A stretch of DNA of 64,000 bases, from NCBI RefSeq assembly GCF_036320965.1, contig NC_092238.1, forward strand, positions 55,431,943 through 55,495,942, written 5' to 3'. The translations under genes and the position numbers were made by a program. The notes under the pieces are model-generated. The model saw nothing but the letters and a program-made list of their open reading frames with translations. It did not search any database and had not been told where the DNA came from. The DNA is from Panulirus ornatus (taxonomy: Eukaryota; Arthropoda; Malacostraca; Decapoda; Palinuridae). Of the stretch, positions 46,130 to 58,249 are shown piece by piece (positions within the stretch are counted from its first letter, which is position 1; each line of letters begins with the position of its first letter).

Positions 46130-49100
46130 TTTGCTTTGTTTCTAGCTGTCTCCCGCGTTTGCGAGGTAGTGCAAGGAAACAGACGAAAGAAATGGCCATA
46201 CCCAACCCCATAAAAAATGTATATACATATACGTCCACACACGCAAATATACATACCTATACATCTCAATGTACACATATATATACACAAACAGACGCAT
46301 ATATATATACCCTTGCACAGAATTCACACTGTCTGCCTTTATTCATTCCTATCGCCACTTCGCCACACATGGAATACCATCCCACTCCCCCCTCATGTGT
46401 GCGAGGTAGCACTAGGAAAAGACAACGAAGGCCCCATTCGTTCACACTCATTCTCTAGCTGTTATGCAATAATGCCCGAAACCATAGCTCCTTTTCCACA
46501 TCCAGGCCCGATACAACTTTCCATGGTTTACCCCAGACGCTTCACATGCCCTGATTCAATCCACTGACAGCACGTCAACACCGGTATACCACATCGATCC
46601 AAATCACACTATTCCTTACCCTCCTTTCACCCTCCTGCATGTTCAGGCCCCGATCACACAAAATCTTTTTCACTCCATCTTTGCACCCCCAATTTGGTCT
46701 CCCACTTCTCCTCGTTCCCTCAACCTACGACACATATATCCTCTTGGTCAATCTTTCCTCACTCATTCTCTCCATGTGCCCAAACCATTTTAAAACACCC
46801 TCTTCTCCTCTCTCAACCAATCGCTTTTTATTTCCACACATCTCTCTTACCCTTACATTACTTACTCGATCAAACCACCTCACACCACACATTGTCCTCA
46901 AACATCTCATTTCCAGCACATCCACCCTCCTGCGCACAACTCTATCCACAGCCCAGGCCTCGCAAACATGCAATATTGTTGGAACCACTATTCCTTCAAA
47001 CATACCCATTTTTGCTTTTCGAGATAATGTTCTCGACTTCCATACATTCTTTAATGCTCCCAGGATTTTCGCCCCCTCCACCAAGCTATGATTCACTTCC
47101 GCTTCCATGGTTCCATCCGCTGCCAGATCCACTCCCAGATATGTAAAACACTTTACTTCCTCCAGTTTTTTTCCATTCAAACTTACCTCCCAGTTGACTT
47201 GACCCTCAACACTACTGTACCTAATAACATTGCTCTTATTCACATTTACTCTTAACTTTCTTCTTTCACACACTTTACCAAACTCAGTCACCAGCTTCTG
47301 CAGTTTGTCACATGAACCAGCCACCAGCGCTGTATCATCAGCGAACAACAACTGACTTACTTCCCAAGCTCTCTCATCCCCAACAGACTTCATACTTGCC
47401 CCTCTTTCCAAAACTCTTTCATTCACCTCCCTAACAACCCCATCCATAAACAAATTAAACAACCATGGAGACATTACACACCCTGCCGTAAACCTACATT
47501 CACTGAGAACCAATCACTTTCCTCTCTTCCTACACGTACACATGCCTTACATCCTCGATAAAAACTTTTCACTGCTTCAAACAACTTCCCTTCACACCAT
47601 ATATTCTTAATACCTTCCACAGAGCATCTCTATCAACTCTATCATATGCCTTCTCCAGATCCATAAATGCTACATACAAATCCATTTGCTTTTCTAAGTA
47701 TTTCTCACACACATTCTTCAAAGCAAACACCTGATCAACACATCCTCTACCACTTCTGAAAGCACACTCCTCTTCCCCAATCTGATGCTCTGTACATGCC
47801 TTCACCCTCTCAATCAATACCCTCCCATATAATTTACCAGGAATACTCAACAAACTTATTCCTCTGTAATTTAAACGCTCACTCTTATCCCCTTTGCCTT
47901 TGTACAATGGCACTATACACGCATTCCGCCAATCCTCAGGCACCTCACCATGAGTCATACATACATTAAATAACCTTACCAACCGGTCAACAATACAGTC
48001 ACCCCCTTTTTTAATAAATTCCACTGCAATACCATTCAAACCTGCTGCCTTGCCGGCTTTCATCTTCCGCAAAGCTTTTACTACCTCTTCTCTGTTTACC
48101 AAATCATTTTCCCTAACCCTCTCACTTTGCACACCACCTCGACCAAAACACCCTATATTTGCCACTCTATCATCAAACACATTCAAAAAACCTTAAAATA
48201 CTCACTCCATCTCCTTCTCACATCACCACTACTTGTTATCACCTCCCCATTTGCGCCCTTCACTGAAGTTCCCATTTGCTCCCTTGTCTTACGCACTTTA
48301 ATTTCCTCCTTCGAGAACATCATTTTATTCTCCCTAAAATTTAATGATACTCTCTCACCCCAACTCTCATTTGCCCTCTTTTTCACCTCTTGCACCTTCC
48401 CCTTGACCTCCTGTCTCTTTTTTTTATTCATCTCCCACTCAATTGCATTTTTTCCTTGCAAAAATCGTCCAAATGCCTCTCTCCTCTCTTTCACTAATAA
48501 TCTTATTCTTCATGCCACCACTCACTACCCTTTCTAATCAACCAACCTACCACTCTTCTCATGCCACAAGCATCTTTTGCGCAATCCATCACTGATTCCC
48601 TAAATACATCCCATTCCTCCCCCACTCCCCTTACTTCCATTGTTCTCACCTTTTTCCATTCTGTACTCAGTCTCTCCTGGTACTTCCTCACACAAGTCTC
48701 CTTCCCAAGCTTACTTACTCTCACCACCCTCTTCACCCCAACATTCACTCTTCTTTTCTGAAAAACCATACAAATCTTCACCTTATTCTCCACAAGATAA
48801 TGATCAGACATCCCTCCAGTTGCACCTCTCAGCATATTAACATCCAAAAGTCTCTCTTTCGTGCGCCTGTCAATTAACACGTAATCCAATAACGCTCTCT
48901 GGTCATCTCTCCCACTTACATACATATACTTATGTATATCTCGCTTTTTAAACAAGGTATTCCCCATCACCAGTCCTTTTTCAGCACATAAATCTACAAG
49001 CTCTTCACCATTGCCATTTACAACACTGAACACCTCATGCATACCAATTACTCCCTCAACCATCACATTACTCACCTTTGCATTCAAATCACCCATCACT

Positions 49101-49172
49101 ATAACCCGGTCTCGTGCATCAAAACCACTAACACACTCATTCAGCTGCTCCCAAAACACTGCCTCTCATGAT

Positions 49173-49174
<2 letters not shown>
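46130..49174 (-). mobile_element. LINE C1 (array unit 3), long 3' UTR form
   Basis: Minus strand, third twin of A1/B1; 3' UTR 46130-46574, coding remnant 46575-49174, cut by TA at the same endonuclease position. Confidence 0.9.
46575..49174 (-). pseudogene. LINE C1 endonuclease-RT remnant
   Basis: 218 codons 48503-49159 ([31 protein letters not shown]), frameshift near 48508 private to C1; 103 codons 48183-48494; 205 codons 47569-48186 covering fingers and palm start without the A/B stop ([38 protein letters not shown]); frameshift near 47575; 262 codons 46725-47513 with FADD and early TAG. C1 preserves the older state at the 47788 position and at several endonuclease residues. Confidence 0.86.

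Positions 49175-49258
<84 letters not shown>
49175..49258. repeat. (TA)n microsatellite, about 84 bp
   Basis: Right end of the tandem array, followed by SINE-like copy S6 instead of the PLE seen in units 1 and 2. Confidence 0.95.
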
Positions 49259-49261
<3 letters not shown>

Positions 49262-49497
49262 CCCTGGGGATAGGGGATTAAGAATACTTCCCACGTATTC
49301 CCTGCATGTCGTAGAAGGCGACTAAAAGGGGAGGGAGCGGGGGCTGGAAATCCTCCCCTCTCGTTTTTTTTTTTTTTTTTCCAAAAGAAGGAACAGAGGG
49401 GGCCAGGTGAGGATATTCCAAAAAAGGCCCAGTCTTCTGTTCCTAACGCTACCTCGCTAACGCGGGAAATTGCGAATAGTTAAAAAAAAAAAAAAAA
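49259..49497 (+). mobile_element. SINE-like repeat copy S6
   Basis: Full-length: TATCCCTGGGGATA start, leader-like head, T run, hairpin arms (GGAACAGAGG to CTTCTGTTCC, one mismatch), stem-loop CTCGC-TAAC-GCGGG, poly(A). It lies between the TA tract and the PLE 3' end, i.e. it was inserted into the TA tract that separates LINE from PLE in the other units. Confidence 0.78.
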
Positions 49498-49542
49498 ATA
49501 TATATTCCTATGAGTCCACGGGGAAAATGAATGACGAAAAGT

Positions 49543-49583
49543 TCCCAAGTGCACTTTCGTGTAATAATCACATCATCAGGGGA
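49543..49583 (-). ncRNA. Hammerhead-ribozyme-like motif, PLE P4
   Basis: Core CTGATGA and GAAA, palindromic AGTGCACT, CTT and TCCC/GGGA helix all present, as in PA. Confidence 0.45.
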
Positions 49584-49685
49584 GACAAAAGAGAGAAATA
49601 TAACAGTTATTTGATATATATCGAAGAGACGAAGCTAGGACGCCATTTGGTAAACATGTGATTGTTCAAAACATCAAACGAGAGT

Positions 49686-51162
49686 TCATAAATTTATTAT
49701 TTTACAAATCTTTTCAACAATAAAGTTATCTAATTTGTAAAGACCATCACTAATATTAAGATTATAATTCTTTGTGTATTTAATAATTGATGATTCATTG
49801 ATATTTCTTTTGGTAATAGAGTTAGAATTAACAAATGAGATGGCGTTACTCCAGTCATTACAATGATCATAGTTTTTAGCACGATCAAATATGGCATTTG
49901 ATTCTTGTCCCATTCTTATAATATATTTATGTTGCTTAAGTCTAACAGAAAGATCCTTACCAGTCTGACCAACATAAAATTTATCACAGTTTCCACAAGG
50001 AACCTTATAGATGCAACCAAGAGAATTTTCTGGTGAATTCCTGATTAAGATATTCTTTATAGTATTATTGTCGCTAAAAGCAACATTTACATTAAAGGAT
50101 TTAAGCAACATGGGAAGAAAAGTGAAATTATTATTAAAAGGGAGAACTAAATGATTCTTGGTGTCAATGGGAGGTTTGGGCTCAACTCTATAAAATGATT
50201 TCTTTGCAAACTTAAGGGATTTATCAATGAAAGATCTAGGTTACTTTAACTTAGATCCAATAGAATATATCTTCTCAAACTCATCATCAATAAACTCTGG
50301 ACTGCAAATACATAATGCCCTCAGGGACATAGATTGAAATGATGATAATCTAACTCTGTCATGTTGAGATGAGTAATAATGGATATATGAGCGTACATTG
50401 GTCGGTTTTCTGTATATTCTACACTTAAACTTGTTTCCTTGTCTATGGATCATGCAATCTAAAAATGGTAACATACCATTATTTTCATTTTCTACAGTAA
50501 ATTTCATGCAAGGTACTAAATTGTTAAGAAAAGGGAGAAATATTTGTAAATTCTTATTTGTTGGCCAAACACAAAGAACATCATCTACATACCTAAACCA
50601 CGTTGAATCAGAAGGTAAGATATCCTTTAGTAATTTTGTTTCAAAAAACTTCATATAAAGATTACTTAGTACAGGTGAAAGACGGTTACCCATTGTCATA
50701 CCAAATTTTTAAGCATAATAATATCGATTAAATTGAAATACAGTCTTTTATACACAATTTTATCAGTTCAGTGAAATTAGACTTTGAAACAGGTAAATAA
50801 ATATCATCCAAGACGACAAATAAATATTCTAAAAGGTCATCTACTGGAACTTTAGTGAAAAGGGAGGAAACATCAAAGGTAACTAGTTTGAAATCAAAAT
50901 TAATATTGATATTGTTTAGCTTGTTGACTAAATCTACATTGTTCATGATATTAGAATTTGATACCTTACCCACTAAAGCGCTTAATAAGGAAACCAACCA
51001 TTTTGGTAATTTATATGTGATGGAGCCTACTGAACTCACTATAGGTCTTGCTTGAAAATTTTGTTTATGTGTTTTGATAAGTCCATACATATATGGCAAT
51101 GAAGGGGACAAAGATGACAAATTTTTGATAAGAGAAATGTTACCTTTCAACAATAACTTCAT
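49686..51162 (-). pseudogene. PLE P4 RT and GIY-YIG polyprotein, three lesions
   Basis: RT: 50728-51162 with LPYMYGLIKTHKQNF, TFDVSSLFTKVP (catalytic Asp present); a two-base loss near 50745 shifts the frame (KDCISI); a nonsense codon near 50710 (Gln of HAQKFG); 152 codons 50241-50699 with TMGNRLSPVLSNLYMKF, FRYVDDVLCVWP, YRKPTNVRSYIH; a TAA at 50241-50243; 141 codons 49686-50111 with the GIY-YIG domain (CIYKVPCGNCDKFYVGQTGK, SVRLKQHK, KRNINESSII). Apart from these three lesions it resembles P5 closely. Confidence 0.87.
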
Positions 51163-51164
51163 CT

Positions 51165-52592
51165 TTGTCCCCTTCATTGCCATATATGTATGGACTTATC
51201 AAAACACATAACCAAAATTTTTCAGCAAGACCTATAGTGAGTTCAGTAGGCTCCATCACATATAAATTATCAAAATGGTTAGTTTACTTATTAAGCCCTT
51301 TCGTGGGTAAGGTATCAAATTCTAATATCATGAACAATGTAGATTTAGTCAACAAGCTAAACAATATCAATATTAATTTTGATTTCAAACTAGTTACCTT
51401 TGAAGTTTCCTCCCTTTTCACTAAAGTTCCAGTAGATGACCTTTTAGAATATTTATTTGTCGTCTTGGATGATATTTATTTACCTGTTTCAAAGTCTAAT
51501 TTCACTGAACTGATAAAATTGTGTATAAAAGACTGTGTATTTCAATTTAATGGAGATTATCATGCTCAAAAATTTGGCATGGCAATGGGTAACCCTCTTT
51601 CACCTGTACTAAGTAATCTTCATATGGAATTTTTTGAAACAAAATTACTAAAGGATATCTTACCTTCTAATGCAATTTGGTTTAGGTATATAGATGATGT
51701 TCTTTGTGTTTGGCCAACAAATGAAAATTTACAAATATTTCTCCCATTACTTAACAATTTAGTACCTTCCATCAAATTTACTGTAGAAAATGAAAATAAT
51801 GGTATGTTACCATTTTTAGATTGCATGATCCATAGACAAGGAAACAAGTTTAAGTTTAGCATATACAGAAAACCCACCAATGTATGCTCATATACCCATC
51901 ATTACTCATATCAACATGACATAGTTAAATTATCATCATTTCAATCTATGTTCCTAAGGGCATTACGTATTTGCAGTCCAGAATTTACTGATGATGAGTT
52001 TGAGAAGATATATTCTATTGGATCTAAGTTAATGTACTCTAGATCTTTCATTGATAAATCCCTTAAGTTAGCAAAGAAATCATTTTATAGAGTTGAGCCC
52101 AAACCTCCCATTGACACCAAGAATCATTTAGTTCTCCCTTTTAATAATAATTTCACTTTGCTTCCCATGTTGCTTAAATCCTTTAATGTAGATGTTGCTT
52201 TTAGCAACAATAATACTATAAAGAATATCTTAATCAGGAATTCACCAGAAAATTCTCTTGGTTGCATCTATAAAGTTCCTTGTGGAAACTGTGATAAATT
52301 TTATGTTGGCCAGACTGGTAAGGATCTTTCTGTTAGACTTAAGAAATATAAATGTAGTATAAGAACGGGACAAGAATCAAATGCCTTACTTAATCATGTT
52401 AAAAACTATGATCATTGTGTTGACTGGAGTAACGCCATCTCAGTTGTTAACTCTAACTCTATTACCAAGAGAAATATCATTGAATCTTTTATTATTAAAT
52501 ACACAAAGAATTATAATCTTAATATTAGTGATGGTCTGTACAAATTAGATAACTTTATTGTTGATAAGATTTGTAAAATGATAAGGTTATGA
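51165..52592 (+). CDS. PLE P5 reverse transcriptase-GIY-YIG polyprotein, 475 codons
   Basis: Longest intact PLE frame. RT: LPYMYGLIKTHNQNF at 5-19; motif A TFEVSSLFTKVP with Glu at residue 80 where P1 and P4 have the catalytic Asp; motif B AMGNPLSPVLSNL; FRYIDDVLCVWP at 173-184; YRKPTNVCSYTH. GIY-YIG: CIYKVPCGNCDKFYVGQTGK from 367, catalytic-type Arg 391 in SVRLKK, NHVKNYDHCVDW, Glu 440 in KRNIIES, stop TGA at 52590-52592. The listed first codon is TTG and internal to the family; the N-terminal region was lost by truncation. Asp to Glu in motif A should impair polymerisation, while the endonuclease half looks intact. Confidence 0.88.
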   Translation: MSPSLPYMYGLIKTHNQNFSARPIVSSVGSITYKLSKWLVYLLSPFVGKVSNSNIMNNVDLVNKLNNININFDFKLVTFEVSSLFTKVPVDDLLEYLFVVLDDIYLPVSKSNFTELIKLCIKDCVFQFNGDYHAQKFGMAMGNPLSPVLSNLHMEFFETKLLKDILPSNAIWFRYIDDVLCVWPTNENLQIFLPLLNNLVPSIKFTVENENNGMLPFLDCMIHRQGNKFKFSIYRKPTNVCSYTHHYSYQHDIVKLSSFQSMFLRALRICSPEFTDDEFEKIYSIGSKLMYSRSFIDKSLKLAKKSFYRVEPKPPIDTKNHLVLPFNNNFTLLPMLLKSFNVDVAFSNNNTIKNILIRNSPENSLGCIYKVPCGNCDKFYVGQTGKDLSVRLKKYKCSIRTGQESNALLNHVKNYDHCVDWSNAISVVNSNSITKRNIIESFIIKYTKNYNLNISDGLYKLDNFIVDKICKMIRL

Positions 52593-52694
52593 ACGCTCGT
52601 TTGATGTTTTGGATAATCACATGTTTACCAAATGGCGTCCTAGCTTCGTCTCTTCGTTGTATATCAACTGACTGTTATATTTCTCTTTTGTGTC

Positions 52695-52735
52695 TCCCCT
52701 GATGATGTGATAAAAACACGAAAGTGCACTTGGGA
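52695..52735 (+). ncRNA. Hammerhead-ribozyme-like motif, PLE P5
   Basis: TCCC 52695-52698, CTGATGA 52699-52705, unpaired T 52706, GTG 52707-52709, CAC 52717-52719, GAAA 52720-52723, palindromic AGTGCACT 52723-52730, CTT ending at 52731, GGGA 52732-52735. All elements of a minimal hammerhead are in order; the extra T between core and helix II is the main deviation. Confidence 0.48.
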
Positions 52736-52779
52736 ACTTTTCGTCTTTCATTTTTCCGGTGGACTCAAAGGAATATCTT

Positions 52780-52801
52780 GATCACGCGCAAAATTGTGAT
52801 C
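52780..52801 (+). other. Inverted repeat at the extended 3' end of PLE P5
   Basis: GATCAC and GTGATC separated by 10 bases. Also in P3 (30024-30045) with one mismatch. Other PLEs in the window end about 25 bp earlier, so this segment distinguishes the two plus-strand members of head-to-head pairs. Confidence 0.55.
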
Positions 52802-52804
52802 CTT

Positions 52805-52950
<146 letters not shown>

Positions 52951-52953
52951 TTT

Positions 52954-55900
52954 TATCCCTGGAGATAGGGGAGAAAGAATACTTCCCACGCATTCCTCAT
53001 ATGTCGTAGAAGGCGACAAAGGGGACGGGAGCGGGAGGCCAGAAACCCTCCCCTCCTAGTATTTCAACTTTCTAAAAGGGGAAACAGAAGGAGGAGTCAC
53101 GCGGGGAGTTCTCATCCTCCTCGAAGGCTCAGATTTCGGTATCTAAATGTCTGTGGATGTAACCAAGATGAGAAAAAAGGAGACCTAGGTAGTGATTGAG
53201 GAAAGGAACCTGGATGTTTTGGCTCTGAGTGAAACGAAGGTCAAGGGTAAAGGGGAAGAGTGGTTTGGAAATGTGTTAGGAGTAAAGTCACTGGTTAGTG
53301 AGAGGACAAGACAAGGAAAGGAGTAGCACTACTCCTTAAACAGAAGTTGTGGGAGTATGTGATAGAGTGTAAGAAAGTACATTCTAGATTGATATGGATA
53401 AAACTTAAAGTTGATGGAGATAGATGGGTGATTATTGGTGCATATGCTCCTAGGCATGAGAAGAAAGATCATGAGAGGGAACTGTTTTGGAACAGCTTAA
53501 TGAGTGTGTTAGTGGTTGTGATGCACAACCACCGTGTTATAGTGATGTGTGATCTAAATGCAAAGGTGAGTAATGTGTCAGTTGAGGGAATAATTGGTAT
53601 ACATGGGGTGTTCTGTTTTGTAAATGGAAATGGTGAAGAGCATGTAGATTTATGTGCTGCAAAAAGAACTGGTGATTGGGAATACCTGGTTTAAAATGCG
53701 AGATATACATAAATGTACGTATGTAAGTAGGAGAGATGGCTAGAAAACGTTATTGGATTACGTGTTAATTGATAGCTGCGCGAAAGAGAGACTTTTGGAT
53801 GTTAATGTGCTGACAGGTGGAACTGGAGGGATGTGTGATCATTATCTTGTAGAGGCGAAGGTGAAGATTTGTAGGGGTTTTCAGAAAAGAAGAGAGAACG
53901 TTAGGGTGAATAGAGTGGTGAGAGTAATTGAGCTTGGGAAGGATACTTGTGTGAGGAACTACCAGGAGAGACTGAGTACATAATGGAAAAAGGTGAGAAC
54001 AAAGGAGGTAAGGGGAGGAATGGGATGTATTTAGGGAAGCAGTGATGGCTTGCGGAAAAGATGCTTGTGGCATAAGAAGCGTGGGAGGTGGTTTAATTAG
54101 ATAGGGTAGTGAGTGGTGGGATGAAGAAGTAAGATTATTAGTGAAAGAGAAGAGAGAGGCATTTGGACTATTTTTGTAGGTAAAAAAAAGCAAATGAGTG
54201 GGAGATGTATAAAAGAAAGAGGCAGGAGGTCAAAGAAAGGTGCAAGAGGTGAAAAAGAGGGCAAATGAGAGTTGGGGTGAGAGAGTATCATTAAATTTTA
54301 GGGAGGGTAAAAAGATGTTTTCGAAGGATATAAAGTGTGTAAGGGAAGGAAGCAAATGGGAACTTCAGTGAAGAGGGCTAATGGGGAGGTAATAACAAGT
54401 AGTGGTGATGTGAGAAGATGGAGTGAGTATTTTGAAGGTTTGTTGAATGTGTTTGATGATAGAGTGCCAGATATAGTGTGTTTGGTCGAGGTGGTGTGCA
54501 AAGTGAGAGGATAAGGGAAAATGATTTGGTAAACAGAGAAGAGGTAGTAAAAGCTTTGCGCAAGATGAAAGCCGGCAAGCCAACAGGTTTGGATGGTATT
54601 GCAGTGCAATTTATTAAAAAGGGAGTGACTGTATTGTTGACTGGTTGGTAAGGTTATTTAATGTATGTATGACTCATGTTGAGGTGCCTGAGGATTGGCG
54701 GAATCCTTGTATAGTGCCATTGTACTAAGGCAAAGGGGATAAGCGTGAGTGCTCAAATTACAGAGGTATAAGTTTGTTCAGTATTGCTGGTAAATTATAT
54801 GGGAGGGTATTGATTGAGAGGGTGAAGCCATGTACAGGGCATCAGATTGGGGACGAGCAGTGTGGTTTCAGAAGTGGTAGAGAATGTGTGGATCAGGTGT
54901 TTGCTTTGAAGAATGTATGTGAGAAATACTTAGAAAAGAAAATGGATTTGTACGTAGCATTTATGGATCTGGAGAAGGCATATGACAGAGTTAACAGAGA
55001 TGCTCTGTGGAAGGTATTAAGAATATATGGTGTAGGAGGCAAGTTGTTAGAAGCAGTGAAAAGTTTTTATCGAGATGTAAGGCATGTGTACGTGTAGGAG
55101 GGGAGGAAAGTGATCGGATCTCAGTGAATATAGGTTTGCGGCAGGTGTGTGTGATGTCTCCATGGTTGTTTAATTTGTTTATGGATGGGGTTGTTAGGGA
55201 GGTAAATGCAAGAGTTTTGGAAAGAGGGGTAAGTATGCAGTCTGTTGTGGATGAGAGAGCTTGGGAAGTGAGTCAGTTGTTGTTCGCTGATGATACAGCG
55301 CTGGTGGTTGATTCATGTGAGAAACTGCATAACCTGGTCACTGAGTTTAGTAAAGTGTCTGAAAGAAGAAAGTTAAGAGTACATGTGAGTATGAGCAAGG
55401 TTATTAGGTACAGTAGGGTTGAGGGTCAAGTCAACTGGGAGGTAAGTTTGAATGGAGAAAAATTGGAGGAAGTGAAGTATTTTAGATATCTGGGAGTGGA
55501 TCTGGCAGCGGATGGAACCATGGAAGCGGAAGCCAATCAGAGGGTGGGAGAGGGGGCGAAAATCCTGGGAGCCTTGAAGAAAACTAAAATGGGTATGTTT
55601 GAAGGATTTGTGTCTACAACAATGTTGTATGGTTGCGAGGCGTTGGCTATGTATAGAGTTGTGCGCAGGAGGGTGGATGTGCTAGAAATGAGATGTTTGA
55701 GGACAATATGCGGTGTGAGGAGTTTTGATCGAGTATGTAATGTAAGGGTAAGAGAGATGTGTTTAAATAAAAAGAGTGTGGTTGAGAGAGCAGAAGAGGG
55801 TGTTTTGAAATTGTTTGGTCACATGGAGAGAATGAGTGAGGAAAGATTGACCAAGAGGATATATGTGTCAGAGGTGGAGGAGCGAGAAGTGGGAGACCAA

Positions 55901-56473
55901 ATTGGACGTGGAAATATGGATCGAGAAAGGTTTTGAGTGATCGGGACCTGAACATGCAGGAGGGTCAAAGGCGTGCAAGGAATAGAGGGAATTGGAACGA
56001 TGTGGTATACCATGGTCGACTTCCTGTCAATGGAATGAACCAGGGTATGTGAAGCGTCTAGGTTAAATCAAAGATAGTTCTTTGTGGCCTGGATGTGGAA
56101 AGGGGGCTGTGGTTTCGGTGCATTATTACATAAGAGCTAGAGCACTGAGTGTGAACGAGTGGGGCCTTTGTTGTCTTTTCCTAGCGCTACCTCGCACACA
56201 TGAGGGGGGAGGGGACTGTTATTGAATGTGTGGCGGGGTGGCGATAGGAATTGATAGACGGCAGATAGTATGAGTTATGTACATATGTATATATGTATAT
56301 GTCTGTGTGTGTATATATATGTGTACATTGATATGTATAGGCATGTATATTTGCGTGTGTGGACTTGTATGTATGTACCTGTGTATGTGGGTGGGTTGGG
56401 CCATTCTTTCGTCTGTTTCCTTGCGCTACCTCGCTAACGCGGAAGACAGCGACAAAGTAAAATAAAATAAGAT

Positions 56474-56476
<3 letters not shown>
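52954..56476 (+). mobile_element. LINE copy R18, both ends present, long 3' UTR form
   Basis: Near full-length at 3.5 kb: starts TATCC-CTGG-AGATA, leader to about 53140, endonuclease to about 53990, linker, RT, C-terminal region to about 56010, long 3' UTR, stem-loop near 56420-56455 (CTCGC-TAAC-GCGGA), tail AAATAAAATAAGATAAAATA. It gives the family size of about 3.5-3.6 kb. Confidence 0.9.
53140..56010 (+). pseudogene. LINE R18 endonuclease-RT remnant
   Basis: Endonuclease: SETKVKGKGEEWFGN near 53225 in a broken frame; 115 codons 53347-53694 ([23 protein letters not shown]: the Gly of GDLN is Cys); 76 codons 53753-53983 ([22 protein letters not shown]). Linker with stops to 54770. RT: 107 codons 54774-55097 ([22 protein letters not shown]), frameshift, 309 codons 55007-55936 ([50 protein letters not shown]). 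A 24-bp deletion removes SRTLSRKAK near 55580. Non-functional. Confidence 0.85.
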
Positions 56477-56546
<70 letters not shown>

Positions 56547-56577
56547 ATATATATGTATATATATCTGTATATATATA

Positions 56578-56640
<63 letters not shown>
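56477..56640. repeat. (TA)n tract with GGGATATATATG block
   Basis: 56542-56586 is an exact 45-bp inverted copy of 58213-58257, including the start of LINE R20 (TCCCTA). The rest is TA. Confidence 0.93.

Positions 56641-58249
<1,609 letters not shown>

Larger units (their letters stand above)
49505..51162 (-). mobile_element. Penelope-like element P4, 5' truncated
   Basis: Minus-strand PLE, 1.66 kb: 3' end at TATA, hammerhead-like motif, GIY-YIG and RT domains, stopping at 51162 where it meets P5 head to head. The first 157 bp match PA and PB, so this is the uncut version of the PLE found in the array. Confidence 0.9.
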
